A DNA stretch of 64,000 bases from Chrysemys picta bellii (GCF_011386835.1 NW_027052949.1:26001-90000); one strand, 5' to 3'. Counted from the stretch's first letter, positions 22,232-34,054 are shown. A program made the numbers and translations. The notes: a model not told the origin generated them from the sequence alone.

Positions 22232-24687
22232 TGGGCAAGAAGGGTCTTTTTATGATTAACTTTCATTAAACTGTGTCTGTTTCCTCTTAACATAATTTTT
22301 TTGCATCTCTTTTCATTCTACCAATTCTGCACCCAAGGTCTAAATTCTGGAAAATAAAAAAGGAACATATTCAAGATTCAGTCTATATGTTTGTGTATAT
22401 CTGTGGTAACAAAACAGTTGTTATTTCTTGTTATGGCAAAATTAAATGATTGACCATATGCAGCTTTCACTCTTTAAATATTGCATACTGATATGTCCTG
22501 TATTAAAATGTCCTGCGTCTTAAACATTGAATTTAAAACCACTTCATAGCCAACGGCTGTACTATGGGAAATGACTTACCGATATTTGGATATTTTAAAA
22601 TTTGTTTAAACATAACTTGTTTCATTTTCAGAACAGAAAAAACAAATTCTAGTGTTGTTGATTCCAATGACAATTTCCAACAGTGAGAGAAGTAGCTGAT
22701 AAATATTTCAGATAAATGATACTGGTCCCGTCAACAGCACCAGAGTTCAGCCCGTGAGCTAATGAGAACACAAGAGCAAAGAAAGAATAAAATTATGCCA
22801 CAGACACAAAGGAGCAATGCAAACAGAAGCTCAAATTTGGGCTGGAGCAGTGAGACTCACGCAAGTCCCTTACCAGTAAGCAATGAACCAAGTCCCAAAG
22901 GGACTAAACTGGCCACTTTGTCCTCTGCTGGGATGATAGCCACAGCGATCAGCAGAACCAGAGCTGGGAAAGGCTGCCCCTTCCCCGACTCCTCTCCTCT
23001 CCTGCCTCATGCTTTGGGTGCGCCTGTCTCCCACTCTCAGCACACGCTGCAGCAATGAACTGCAGCCACTAGGGGTCAGGCTGTCACTGCAGGCAGCAGT
23101 ATGGGATCCCCAGTGCCCACCCTGAGCTCCTGGCAGCATCTGGGCCCAGGCTACTTTCCCTCCCACATGCCACCTCCCCCATCGGGCAGCGCATCCCAAG
23201 CGTACAAGGAAAGGGGTTTTCCCAGAAAAGCACACGTAGAGATGTGGCAATTGCCAGCCTGGCTGTGACCCAAAGTCCACCTGGGCCAGTGACCTTCTCA
23301 GACAGCAACCAGCACTGGTTGCTGCACCGGAAGGGGTGAGAACCCCACAGGAACAGATGTGGGATGATCTGCCCCATCTCAGGCCCTTTAGTTAGAGCTG
23401 GGTAATGCCCTGACCCAGGAGGAGCAGGGGAAACGCCAGACCACAGCTGAGCTGGGATCCTTCTGGTGTCTGACAACGGCCGGATGCTGCATAGGAAGGT
23501 ACAGGGAGGTCCTAGCCAGAGACCAGCTAACGCCCCGGAGCTGGAGGGTCAATGTCCCTTCCAGGATGTGCAGCAGTAACGCGTCCAACCCTGGAGGTTC
23601 TGGCTGGGCACACAAATATCCGATCCCTTATTGAGCCTGGCGGTGTTCCTGGGGGTGAGGAGTTCTGCACAAATGCCACGAGAGGCTCAGATGAACGGTC
23701 CAAGGACCGGCTGCAGTGGTTATCTGGACTGCAACCGTGAGCCAGGCTAGGACGTCGATCCCAGACTCTAGGCGCTCTGGCCTTCAACTCCAACACCAAA
23801 CCCAGGTAAATACGGAACTGCAGCACGTCTGTCTGTCTGTCTGTCCAGGCTTTGATCAGGGTGCCCACCACCCTAGTATCTGATACTGCCTTCCCTGCTA
23901 CAGTCCCCAGGCAGTGGAAGAAAGAAAGAAAACTGCAAATAAAGCACAACTCTGCCACCCCTAATCTCCCAAAATAGACTCCGCCAAGCACCCCCGCTCC
24001 TGCCTCAGCCCTCCCCGAACGCTGCGCATATAGAGGGGCTTCGCAAAGGGCCGGGAAGGGCGACCCATCTCTGACCGAGAGGGGAGGGAGTTGCCAAGCA
24101 GAGGCACGTTACACTGTGAGCTTTAATGTCACCAGGACACACAAATCTCGCACGTTTGCCTGCTCTCAGGCAGGTGATGAATCAGCCGGTGCCCCATCTC
24201 TGGGACTCATTGGTGAGAAGAAGCCTGAATGTGTCTGGGGCACTTGATGGCTTTTCCTGACCATGTGGGGGTCAGCTGTGGGCCAGGCAGAGAAACGGGG
24301 GCCCGGGGAAGCTGGCGGTGGCAGGGTGCATCTGCAGTAGGGACCTGGCCCAAAGCATGCAGGGTGCTGGGAGACCGTGGCTCCCGCTGGGGCCTGACTG
24401 CGTAGGGCTTGTAACACAACTTCTGGGGTCTGCAGGCCATAGGGGATGGGCAGTGGCACCTCTGTGGGCTGGAATGTGCAGCTCTAGTTTTGTTTATTTA
24501 AAGCACCCAGCAAGAGAACATCCTTCAGCCCGTTAGTACCCGTCAGCTACGGCAGGGGGAGCACCAAAGCCCAGCTGTTTGCAGGCGTGTGGCACCCATT
24601 TGGCCTGTTCGTGTCACACATTGGCAGGAATAATGGTTGAATGATAGGGCCTTGGCCTGGCCCGGGCACTACCAGCCCCGAGTTCTG
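22232..24687. other. No gene recognised
   Basis: 22232-22760 is AT-rich. 22760-24690 has ORFs on both strands but none with a domain or splice-consistent conservation. A TCTG microsatellite of about 5 units lies at about 23828-23847. Confidence 0.35.
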
Positions 24688-24998
24688 CCCTGCCCTGGCT
24701 GTCCCGGGTGTTACCTCGGAGGGAATCGTTCCAGATTCCAATGGGTGGCAGGTCCAGGGAAGAGCCTTATCTGGGGGGAGGCTGTACCAGACCCGCCCGA
24801 CCCAGGCAGGCTCCCAGGTACTCTCTGCTCGGGGCTGATAAGGCTCCTTAGCAGTTTCTCTCCAAACAAATTCCAGTTCAAGACACCTGAGAGCTCCACA
24901 GCAGGGCAGCATCCCCAGAGCGCAGCAGGGCGGGGGTTAGGGGGAGCAGTCAGTAGCAGCACCTGCCCCTCGTACGGCAGGAGCGAGAAGTGCCAGCC
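24688..24998. repeat. 311-bp duplicated segment, copy 1
   Basis: Matches 42437-42746 in the same orientation with only a handful of differences over 310 bp. Both copies end at GAGAAGTGCCAGCC. A minus-strand frame (containing CLELEFVWRETAKEPYQP) is open in both copies, but I cannot assign it. It could be an exon, a regulatory segment or a low-copy repeat. Confidence 0.85.
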
Positions 24999-25719
24999 TC
25001 TCTGGACAGAGCAGCAGCATTCAGCCTGGGCCAGACGTGCTGCGGTGATGGGTAAGAGCGGGCTCGGAGAGCCAGAGGGTCTGTGGGGCAGCGCTGGGCC
25101 CTTCTGCTCTGCACTAGGGCCAGGTGGGCGTGTTCAGCTGGGATTGAAACCCACCAGCACTTGTGGGTGCGAATGTGGGGCTGGAACGCAACGTGGGGCG
25201 CTCCCACCTCGCCCGGGGGCGACTGTGGGTAAGGGCAAAGAGACACCTGGGCTGAGACCCCAGCTCCAGGGAGACAGACACCCCGGCCCAGCCGGCTTAA
25301 ATTGCCCAGCTGTGTGACAGCCCCCCCATCCCCGAGGTGTCCCCCCCCGGTATGTCACAGCAGGGTAATGTGCGTATTGAACGGCAGGGTTGCCAGAGAC
25401 TGGCTGGGAGAGGCCTTTGGGGATGGAGGAAGCAGCACTAAGGTACATGCCAACCTCCCTACAGAGGAGGGGCCGTGCCCCGCAGGTGTGGGGCAGGGAG
25501 CTGGGACACTGCGCGGTGGGTCATTGTCTGGCCCAAGCCCTTCCTAGCCGGAGGCCGAGGCCGAGGCATTTCCTTCAGGTCACCTTCCGCTGCAGCTTGG
25601 CCACGGGCCCCCATAGCCACTAGCCCAGCCAGGGATCCCAAGTGGGGATTGTCACGGCTGGCTCCTCCCTGCCGCCAGCAGCTCTTCACTGCCAGGGAAT
25701 TCCTGAAATCCTGTGTGCC
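24999..25719. other. No gene recognised
   Basis: GC-rich sequence with no supported exon. Confidence 0.3.
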
Positions 25720-25985
25720 CCTCCCCCACCCACCTCCTGGGGCTGTGAGTGCCCCCCCTGGACAGCCCCCCCCCCGAGCTCTGAGTGCCCCTGGCCAGTC
25801 CCTCCCCTCAGCCCCCCCCCCACTTCCTGGGGCTCTGAGTGCCCCCCCCGGGATAGCTCCCCCCCCCAGGGCTCTTAGTGCCCCTGGCCAGTCCCTCCCC
25901 TCAGCCCCCCCCACTTCCTGGGGCTCTGAGTGCCCTCAGCCAGTCCCCCTCCCACACCCCGGGGCTGAGTGACCTTGGCCAACCC
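25720..25985 (+). repeat. C-rich minisatellite
   Basis: Imperfect tandem units built on CTTCCTGGGGCTCTGAGTGC, CCCCTGGCCAGTCCC and TCAGCCCCCCCC, about 4 rounds with variable C-run lengths. Confidence 0.7.
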
Positions 25986-26194
25986 CTGTCCCTTCAGGAG
26001 GAACTCCCAGTACCCACCCAGCCCCCACACCTCAGGGTTCCCCTCCCTGCGGCTCTGTGGCCATCCCCCCACCAGGGCCGGCTTTAGGCCAATTCAACCA
26101 ATTCCCCTGAATCGGGCCCCGGGCCCAAGCCCCGGTACGGTGTACCGGCAAGAGCCGGTGCGCTGTACCAGGGTGGCCCGGCTTCCCCAGGGGG

Positions 26195-26510
26195 CAATTT
26201 AAAGGACCTAGGGCTCCCAGCAGGGGCCGGAGCCCCAGGCCCTTTAAATTGCCACCAGACCCCCACTGCTGGAGCCCTGGGGTAGGGCTGCGGGGCTCTG
26301 GGGGCTATTTAAAAAGTCTGGGGCTCCCGCTGCCTCTACCGCCCCGGCCCTTTAAATAGCCACTGGAGCCCCGCTGCTTCCCCAGGGCTCTCGCGGCTAT
26401 TTAAAGGGCCGGGGCGGTAGAAGCAGGGGAGCCCTGGGCCCTTTAAATAGCCCCCAGAGCCCTGGGATAGCGGGGGGCTCGGGGGCTATTTAAAGGGCCG
26501 GGGCTCCAGC
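26195..26510. repeat. Palindromic TTTAAA array
   Basis: Seven alternating direct and inverted copies of a GGCTATTTAAAGGGCC / GGCCCTTTAAATAGCC core, separated by GGGGCTC..CAGC and its complement. Adjacent units can pair with each other. Confidence 0.75.
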
Positions 26511-26519
26511 TGCCTCTGC

Positions 26520-26890
26520 TGCACCCCGTCCCCGCACCAGCCCCGCACCCCCTGCTCTACCCGCAGCCAGCCCCTGTCTCCAGCCAGCCCTGCACCCCCT
26601 GTCCGCAGCCAGCCCCTGCTGTACCCCTGCCCTACCTCCAGCCCCGCCCCCCGTGTTCTGCCCGCACCAGCCCCGCCCCCCTGCCCTGCCTGCAGCCAGC
26701 CCTGCACCCCCTGCCCACAGCCAGCCTCTGCCGCACCCCCTGCCCTGTCTCCAGGCAATCCCAGCCGCACCCCCCTACGGCCCTGCCCAAAGCCAGCCAG
26801 CCCCACACACCCCTGTCTCCAGCCAGCCCCGCACCCCTTGCCCTGCCTGCAGCCAGACCCTACCTCCAGTGAGCCCCTGCCCTGCCTCCA
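26520..26890 (+). repeat. CAGCCAGCCC-type minisatellite
   Basis: Imperfect units of CCCTGCC, TGCAGCCAGCCC and GCACCCCCTG repeated at least ten times. Confidence 0.7.
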
Positions 26891-26999
26891 GCTAGTCCCA
26901 TGTCCACTGGTGCCCTGCAGTTCCCAGGGCAGTAACCCTGCACACCTGCTTCAATGAGGGGGGCAGGGAGCAGCTGGGACCCACACATGTGCACACCAC

Positions 27000-27121
27000 T
27001 AGGGTGACCAGACAGCAAGTGTGAAAAATCGGGACAGGGGGTAGGGGATAATAGGATCCTATAAGAAAAAGACCCAAAAATCGGGACTGTCCCTATAAAA
27101 TCAGGACATCTGGTCACCCTA
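27000..27121. mobile_element. hAT-type MITE, second copy
   Basis: The same TAGGGTGACCAG / CTGGTCACCCTA inverted ends as 14475-14588. The flanking 8-mers GCACACCA and GCACACCC match at 7 of 8 bases (the left one offset by one base). It is nested in the 26082 element. Confidence 0.85.
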
Positions 27122-27784
27122 GCACACCCCCAGGGAGTGGCGGGGACCCACACACGTGAAGCGGAGCTCATTAATAACCGATCAACAGCATATATGATGC
27201 AATGTACATAATATATAATTTTATTATTTATATAGTTATGGAAAGTAAATAATACATGGAAGAAATGAAAGGCTTTTTTTTACATTATTTTTTTTGTTAG
27301 TCATCCCTGCCGGGGCCCCGCCAAAAATGTTCAAATTGGGCCCCGCCCTTCCTAAAGCCGGCCCTGCTGGAGAGAACAGGAGGATTCAGTCAGCAGGGGC
27401 TGCCGATCCGTCCCATTCACCAGGGCTGCCATCCTGCGGCTTCCGCATTAGTGGCTGGGGTGACTTGGGGAAAGGTCTCAACCTCCCCACATCCCACTTC
27501 ACTGCTGCCAGAATCCCTCCTCCCCCCCGCTACAGTCCCCTCCCTACCCAACCTGGGTGGGGCTGGAGGAGAGGGGTCTGAGAACTTGAGCTGTGGATTG
27601 GAGGTGGAACAGCTGTCAGGGGCACTGAGGGGGACGTGGCAGGAGCTCCCCGTACAAGGAGGGGGGTTGCCACTGGAGGTCACTAGGAAGGACTACAAGA
27701 CTCCAAAATGGGGGTCAGGAGGGGGAATCCATCCCTCAGAGGTGGGCAGGGGCTGGGTGGAAATGCTGCTGTTTCCAGGGGCCG

Positions 27785-27971
27785 TTAATCTCCCCGATTC
27801 CTCGGAGGCGTCTGAGTCTCAGACAGGTTCTCGTTCCCTTGCAGCAGGAGGAAGTCACGGCCAATGTGATGCGCCAGCTCCGTATCATGCGGCACTTTCG
27901 CCAGGTGCCCGAGGCGCTGCAGGGCCTGTGCCTCTGAGGCCACCAGCAACTCCTGCTCCCTGCTGCAGGTA
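27785..27971 (-). other. Exon-like minus-strand ORF, family unknown
   Basis: After a possible acceptor (CAGTACCTGCAG) an open frame reads EQELLVASEAQALQRLGHLA, then DTELAHHIGRDFLLLQGNE, and stops at 27785. The helical leucine-rich look is compatible with a HEAT-type exon, and it lies on the same strand as the MROH-like exons 6 kb away, but I cannot assign it. The copy at about 32095-32230 has lost two bases and is frameshifted. Confidence 0.3.
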
Positions 27972-28454
27972 CTGCTCTGGCTCTCTGTAAATGGGGAGCT
28001 AGTGGAAGGGGAAATGGAGCCCCCTGGCACTCACAGAAACCCTCTCCCCTCTCTGTGGAGCAGGGTCCTTTCCTCTGCCCCCAAATTCCTTCATCTGGGA
28101 CAGGAGCTCTTTCCCTCACACCCATTCCCCTCCCCCCTTTCCTTGATCTACCCCCATCCCATTCCCCCTGCGCCCAGGCAGAGCTCTGCCTGCCCCATAT
28201 GGTGCAGAAAGGCCGTTGTGTCAGGCCCCACCCCTAGCCCCACTGAAGCTCGGAAAGCTCCACTTTTGAGGAGGTGGGGGTGGGACAGAGGCTCAGGGCT
28301 AGTTTCACCTCCTGCCCTTTATTCTCCCCTTGGCCCTTCTATGGGGTCTCTGGGCGTGACAGGAATTGGAGCCTCATTCCCAGCTGTCTGCCAGGCCCTG
28401 GGATCTGGCACAGCCTCCCAGACGGGCACAGCCTGCAGCTGAGCCCCGTCAGGG

Positions 28455-28545
28455 AGCAGTGGGGACAGGTCACCTCGTCCCATCCAAGCAAGCAATGCTG
28501 GGTGTCAGAGAGGCTTAGATGGGAGACCCTGCTCTCTCATGGAGG
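28455..28545 (+). repeat. Possible 5S rRNA-derived SINE fragment
   Basis: AAGCAAGCAATGCTGGGT followed by GGCTTAGATGGGAGACC resembles the middle of 5S rRNA (AAGC...GGGT...CTTGGATGGGAGACC), as used by 5S-headed SINEs. It is short and diverged. Confidence 0.3.
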
Positions 28546-29079
28546 TAAGAGCCATTTACTCCTTGGGGCGTGTGGGTCTCTTGGGGGAGAAATGGGATCC
28601 TCGATGCACAGCCTGGCTGGGAGCTTCCCCTGTCCCTGGCTCCCAGCTCTGGGAGAGAGACGCCTCCATCATCGTGCCACCCTGGTTTTATTCCTAGGAA
28701 GAGGCTCCCCAGAGACGTCCTCGAACCTGGACTCCTGAGAGCGTTTCCAGTAGGAGGCTCCGGCCCCTCGGGCATAAAGAGAGCACGTCTTTTGGAACGA
28801 CATCCACATGCAGGAGAGCCAGCTGGCTACCAGAAAATCTCTCTTCTGCAGTGACGTGGGGTTAAGGGACGTGGGGGAAAAGACATGGCGGCTGTGACTA
28901 AACTTAGAGCAGGGTGGGAAACGGAGACGCAGTTGGGACCTGTCTACACTACAGGTCTGTCGTGCATTTGTAATCTGCTGACCCCCACATGTTGTTCAGA
29001 GCCTATGGACAACACGGCTCCTAAAGGTACGTTTGTTCTGTGCTTATCCCCTATGTACCAGCAGGCCTGGACGGCATTT

Positions 29080-29880
29080 CTCCCAATGCAAGGTCCTATG
29101 CGTGGCAACAAGGCACGTCGGCCACACCTCGAGAATGGGGACGTGTATCCAGGAAAGCAGTGACTCTGAAAAGGATTTAGGGGCCATAGTGGAGAAGCCA
29201 CTCAACATGAGCTCCCAGTGTGATGCTGTGGTGAACAGGGCTAAAGCCATCATTAGACGAAGGAGCAGAGCCGTGAGTAGGATAGGGAGGTGACACAGCA
29301 GCAGTGAGACTGCTATTGGAATACTGCCTCCAGTCTTGGTGTCCTCCTTTGAAAAAGATGGTCCTAGAAATTGGAGCTGGGGCAGCAAAGAGCCACCAAA
29401 TGTTCCGAGGGCTGGAGAAAAATGCCTTCTAGTGAGCTATTGAAAGAGCTTAACCTGTTTAGCTTATCAAAAGAAGATTGAAAGGTGACTTCACTGAAGT
29501 GTTGAAATGCCTTAATGGAGAGAAAATATTGGGTATTAAAGGGCTCTTTAATCGAGCAGAGAAAGGCAGAACAAGACCCAATGGCTGGAAGGTGAAAAGA
29601 GACAAATTCCTATGACAAATAAGGCACAAATATTCAACAGCGAGGATGATTGAACCCAGGAAGAAGCTACCATGGAAAGTGGTGGATTTTCCATCTCTTG
29701 ATGTCAGTTAATAAAGACTAGATGCCTTTCCGGAATGTGTTTGCCCCAAAAGTAGCTATTGTGGTAGACAGGAGGCCTGTGATATGCAGGGGGTCAGATT
29801 AGATGCTCTAACGGTCTCTGCTGCCCATAAAGTCTACTCATTTCTGAGAAACCGAGTGTAGCATTGGGAGCAGCCTCTGT
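29080..29880 (+). mobile_element. CR1 LINE 3' part
   Basis: The translation contains ESSDSEKDLGAIVEKPLNMS followed by a NRAKAIIRRRSRA-type segment, the C-terminal region of CR1 reverse transcriptase ORF2. The 3' sequence (GGTCAGATTAGATGCTCTAA) is CR1-like. A reverse-complement copy is at about 38240-39150. Confidence 0.8.
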
Positions 29881-30820
29881 TTTTTAAACAATCAGTTTGT
29901 CAGCACCTGCAGGACAATTTGGTTGTTAGGACTAGTGAGCATGGACTTGTCAAGAACAAATCATTCCAGACCAATCCTAGCTCCTTCTTTGGCAGGGTTA
30001 GGGGCCTAGTGGAGGTGGGTAAACAGTAGATGTGATCTATCTTGGTGTTAATAAGGCTTTTGACACAGTCCCATAGGACATTCTCACAAGCAAACAGATG
30101 CTGCTTAGCACTGTCAGAGCAGCTTTTGCTGGGGGATTCTCCCAGCACTTTCCAATAGTGGGAAAGTATGAAATCCCCATTTGACTGCTGTGGACAGAGC
30201 CTAGAGGGGGCAGCAACTTACCCCAAGTCCCACAGGTCAATAGGAAACCAGCAATGGAACCCAGGAGTCCTGACTCCCAGTTCCCTCCTCCAATCACTCC
30301 AGAGGAGCACACTCCCTCTCAAAGCAGGGGGACCGGACATGAGGGCCTGGTTGTAATTGCCAGCTGTGGGAGGGAGTGTGCAGCAGTGGTTAGTGAAGGG
30401 GCCTGGAAATAAGGACTGCTGGGTCTATTGGAGAGTGTCACTAGGAGCAGTGTATAAGATGAGGTGTCCTATCATGTTTACTCAGATCAGATTAGGACAT
30501 AATAGAATGGCTGAAATAGTTTATTTTATTTGTATTGTATTATTTTGCAATTGTTAAGAGCAGCAACTACTTAACTCAGACTGAAGCATCTTATCTAATT
30601 TTTGAGATCTAAGTGTCTCCTCTTTGAGTGCGACGAGACAATTTAACACATTGTGACAAAGAATTTTCATTGCCACTTGTTATGATTTCAAGAAACAAAC
30701 TGGTTTAGTTTGAATAGGATTTTCGGTCAGAAACGGTTTCAATAAAATTTCCCCACCATCTCGATTCCTGGGCTCTATCTCTGCCTTTCGGGGTGTGTGT
30801 GGGGGGGGTGTTGCTGTCTG
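29881..30820. other. No gene recognised; part of arm L
   Basis: Includes a MIR-like scrap near 30215-30290 and the 30415-30635 inverted repeat. No exon seen. Confidence 0.35.
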
Positions 30821-30829
30821 TTAGAACAG

Positions 30830-31255
30830 GAGTCTGATTTGGATAGGGATAGAGACCTCTTCAATGTTTTTAATGAAGTAAATACTAATGGGAATTGTGT
30901 GATCATGGGAGACTTTAACTTCCCAGATATAGAGTGGAGGACAAGTGCTAGTAATATAATAGGGCTCAGATTTTCCTAGATGTGATAGCTGATGGATTCC
31001 TTCACCAAGTAGTTGCTGAACCAACAAGAGGGGATGCCATTTTAGATTTGGTTTTGGTGAGTAGTGAGGATCTCTTAGAAGAAATGGTTGTAGTGGACAG
31101 CCTTGGTTTGAGCGACCATGAGCTAATTCAGTTTAAACTAAATGGAAGGGTAAACAAAAATAGATCTGTGACTAGGGTTTTTTTTTTTCAAAAGGGCTAA
31201 CTTTAAAAAATTAAGGAAATTAGTTAGGGAAGTGGATTGGACTGAAGGACTTGTG
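30830..31255 (+). mobile_element. CR1-type LINE endonuclease fragment
   Basis: A near-open reading frame carries NCVIMGDFNFPDIEWR, RGDAILDLVLVS and GLSDHELIQF. The GDFN and SDH motifs are catalytic-core motifs of AP-type LINE endonucleases. A frame change near 30975 and the missing reverse transcriptase show a dead fragment. It ends exactly where arm M starts. Confidence 0.85.
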
Positions 31256-31260
31256 GAACA

Positions 31261-33257
31261 GATGGATCAGACTGAACAGGTTCCAAACCTCTCGGAGGCT
31301 CCTACCTTCTAAACAGGGACATCTGTTTTCTAGTAAAATCAGGAAAAAGAAAGGAGAAAACTCAAAAGAGATTCCTCCTGGCGCTCATGTACGTGACCCC
31401 TAATACTCTCTCAGTCCTCAAAGAGAGACCTCGAGAAGGAGACTTGCTGAAGGAAAGCTACAGGGGACTCAGAGGTTTCCCTGGCCCTGCGCCCCTGTCC
31501 TGCCTCGCTGATGTCAGCACCTCTCAGTGAGGTCACCACCTCCCCAGCACCTTTGACCAATGGGCTCAGGTTCTGCAAAAGGCCTTTGTGATGTCACTGT
31601 CACACCCACCCCAACCCTGCAGTGCTAATGTCCTGCCGCAGGCCAGACCCTTTGGAGGTTTGAGCTACTCCCTGTCGATCACCCCGCTCAATGAGTGTTC
31701 ATTCTAGGAAGCAAGCCGGCTAGACAGTAAAACAGCAGAGGCTGCTCCCAATGCTACACTCGGTTTCTCAGAAATGAGTAGACTTTATGGGCAGAAGAGT
31801 CAGTTAGAGCATCTAATCTGACCCCCTGCATATCACAGGCCTTTCTGCACCATATGGGGCAATCAGAGCTCTGCCTGGGCGCAAGGGGAATGGGATGGGG
31901 GTAGATCAAGGAAAGGGGAGAGGGGAATGGGTGTGAGGGAAAGAGCTCCTGTCCCAGATGAAGGAATTTGGGGGCAGAGGAAAGGACCCTGCTCCACAGA
32001 GAGGGGAGAGGGTTTCTGTGAGTGCCAGGGGGCTCCACTTCCCCTTCCACTAGCTCCCCATTTACAGAGAGCCAGAGCAGTACCTGCAGCAGGGAGCGGG
32101 AGTTGCTGGTGGCCTCAGAGGCACAGGCTCTGCAGCGCCTCGGGCACCTGGCGCAAGTGCCGCATGATACGGAGCTGGCGCATCACATTGGCCGTGATCC
32201 TCCTGCTGCAAGGGAACGAGAACCTGTCTGAGACTCAGATGCCTCCGAGGAATCAGGGGGGATTAACGGCCCCTGGAACCAGCAGCATTTCCACCCAGCC
32301 CCTGCCCACCTCTGAGGGATGGATTCCCCCTCCTGACTCCGAGGATGGAGTCTTCTGGTCCTTCCTAGTGACCTCCAGTGGCAACCCCCCTCCTTGTACG
32401 GGGAGCTCCTGCCACGTCCCCCTCAGTGCCCCTGACAGCTGTTCCACCTCCAATCCACAGCTCAAGTTCTCAGACCCCTCTCCTCCAGCCCCACCCAGGT
32501 TGGGTAGGGAGGGGACTGTAGCGGGGGGGTGGGCAGGAGGGATTCTGGCAGCAGTGAAGTGGGATGTGGGGAGGTTGAGACCTTTCCCCAAGTCACCCCC
32601 ATCCCATTTCCCTTTCCCCAGCCACTAATGCGGAAGCCGCAGGATGGCAGCCCTGGTGAATGGGACGGATCGGCAGCCCCTGCTGACTAGGGTTACCATA
32701 TGTCCGGTTTTTCCCGGACATGTCCTGCTTTTCGGCAATCAAACCCCGGTCCGGGGGGAATTGCCGAAAAGCCAAACATGTCCGGGAAAATGCCGGCCAG
32801 GCACTTCCCCTCCCGTGGCTGCTCTGCTCCGCTCCTCCCCTCTCAGACTTTAAGAGCCGAGCTGCCCGAGCCAGCGCTACTGGCTTCAGGCAGCCCCCCC
32901 GCCTCTGGACCCCGAGCCACGGGCCAGGCACTTCTCCTCCCCGGCTCCAGCTGAGCTGCTCCGCTCCTCCCCTCTCAGACTTTAAGGTTCCAGCTGCGCT
33001 GGGGAAGCGCCGGCCGGGGGCGCAGGGTCTGGGGGCTGCCCGGCAAACCGTGAAGCCGGTAGCGCTGGGGCAGCCCTTTCCCCATGGCTGGGAGTGGGAG
33101 GGAGGAGGGGGCGGAGTTAGGGCGGGGGAAGGGGTGGAGTTGGGGCGGGGCCGGGGGAGGGGAAATGGGCGGGGCCAGGGCCCGTGGAGGGTCCTCTTTT
33201 TTTATTTATTAGACATGGTAACCCGACTGCTGACTGAATCCTCCTGTTCTCTCCAGA
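31261..33257 (-). repeat. Duplication arm M
   Basis: 31261-31720 repeats the 36368-36790 and 37770-38190 sequences. Then comes CR1 3' sequence (about 31740-31840), joined directly to the reverse complement of 28215-27368. The arm L sequence 28216 to about 29780 is missing. A hAT-type element interrupts the arm at 32688-33226. Confidence 0.85.
32688..33226. mobile_element. Non-autonomous hAT-type element inserted in arm M
   Basis: CTGCTGAC stands on both sides (32680-32687 and 33227-33234). The ends TAGGGTTACCAT and ATGGTAACCCGA are inverted repeats. The family is the same as 11017-11571, including the GGTTTGCCGGGCAGCCCC core. Arm L has the uninterrupted site with a single CTGCTGAC. Confidence 0.9.
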
Positions 33258-33754
33258 ACGGGTCCAGCCTTGCCAGCAGCAGGACAAGCGTCCCCTGCCC
33301 ATGTGCCTCAGCCCTGCCTGGTCAGACGCCATCACCCGTCAGTCCTTGGCCTCCCAGTCTGCCAGTGATGGGAGCAACTCTGGGTGGTGGCTCGGGTGAC
33401 ACAGACACCAGACCACTAGGAATTGGGTGCGGCCCTGTGGGACAGGAGAGTCTCGCAGAGGGCACTTGGGGGACTCTCCTGCCTTTCCCAAGAGCGATAG
33501 CACCGTGTCCTGAGAACATAAGTCTGGGATGAGGCAAAGCTTGTCATTAATTAGCCTGGCTAAAGAGCTGGGTGGAGCTGCTCCGGGGACAAGCTGGCTC
33601 GCTCCTGCTCATGGAGATGAATTCATCTCCCTTCCCAGGAGCACCTGCTCTCCCTTTCATTCCCCACCAGGCTCCTTGTGCCAGGCCAGCGAATGGCCAC
33701 AGGATGGGAATGAGGCCTGGGCCCCGCCCCAATCTCCTGAGTCTAATGCAGCTG
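33258..33754. other. No gene recognised
   Basis: Unique-looking sequence following arm M. No exon supported. Confidence 0.3.
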
Positions 33755-33759
33755 CTCAC

Positions 33760-33804
33760 CTTGTCCCCCATCAGCTGCTGGGTTTCCCCCAGGAGGGAGT
33801 AGGT
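33760..33804 (-). CDS. MROH-like exon end (downstream fragment)
   Basis: On the minus strand TYSLLGETQQLMGDK is followed by a GTGAGC donor. The motif fits the MROH-like gene whose exons lie just upstream (34055-35787), as I recall that family. I see no acceptor in front: a CA/TG run lies where the exon should continue, so the exon's 5' part may be damaged or the border lies elsewhere. Confidence 0.4.
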
Positions 33805-34054
33805 GACAGGGAGAGAGACACACACACATTTGTCCTTCTGGTTGCAGGGCTTGTGTCCTTCCAATCCCATTGGTGGCTGCACAGTGGGCAGAGTCCTCGC
33901 TGCGTGCCCGGCCCAACAGAATTGCAGGGCGTGGTGTGGAAGACAGAAAGAGATAGAGAGACTCATCCTCCAGCCGGGGTCAGTCTGAGAGAAATTGGCT
34001 GGGGTCCCAGTCTCACTCTTCTAGCAGGTGCCATTTCCCAGCTGGGTTCCTTAC

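Larger units (their letters stand above)
26082..27367. mobile_element. Composite non-autonomous DNA element with nested repeats
   Basis: The ends AGGGCCGGCTTTAGG and CCTAAAGCCGGCCCT are perfect inverted repeats. Second-order matches just inside (GAATCGGGCCCCG and AAATTGGGCCCCG) continue the symmetry. Inside are a palindromic TATTTAAA array (about 26195-26510), a C-rich minisatellite (about 26520-26890) and a MITE (27000-27121). There is no transposase. The flanks show no 8-bp duplication; its right end coincides with the border of the inverted duplication at 27368. Confidence 0.65.
27368..30635 (+). repeat. Duplication arm L (inverted relative to arms M and R)
   Basis: 27368-28215 is the reverse complement of about 31840-32687 plus 33227-33257. 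28780-29880 is the reverse complement of about 38240-39742. 30415-30635 is the reverse complement of about 36778-36985. The order is collinear in reverse, so these are remains of one inverted duplication with later losses and insertions. Confidence 0.85.

Noticed and set aside
31927..32628. 233-codon plus-strand ORF in arm M
   Set aside because: Its counterpart in arm L is not preserved to the same length, and the possible exon in this stretch is frameshifted; no domain seen.
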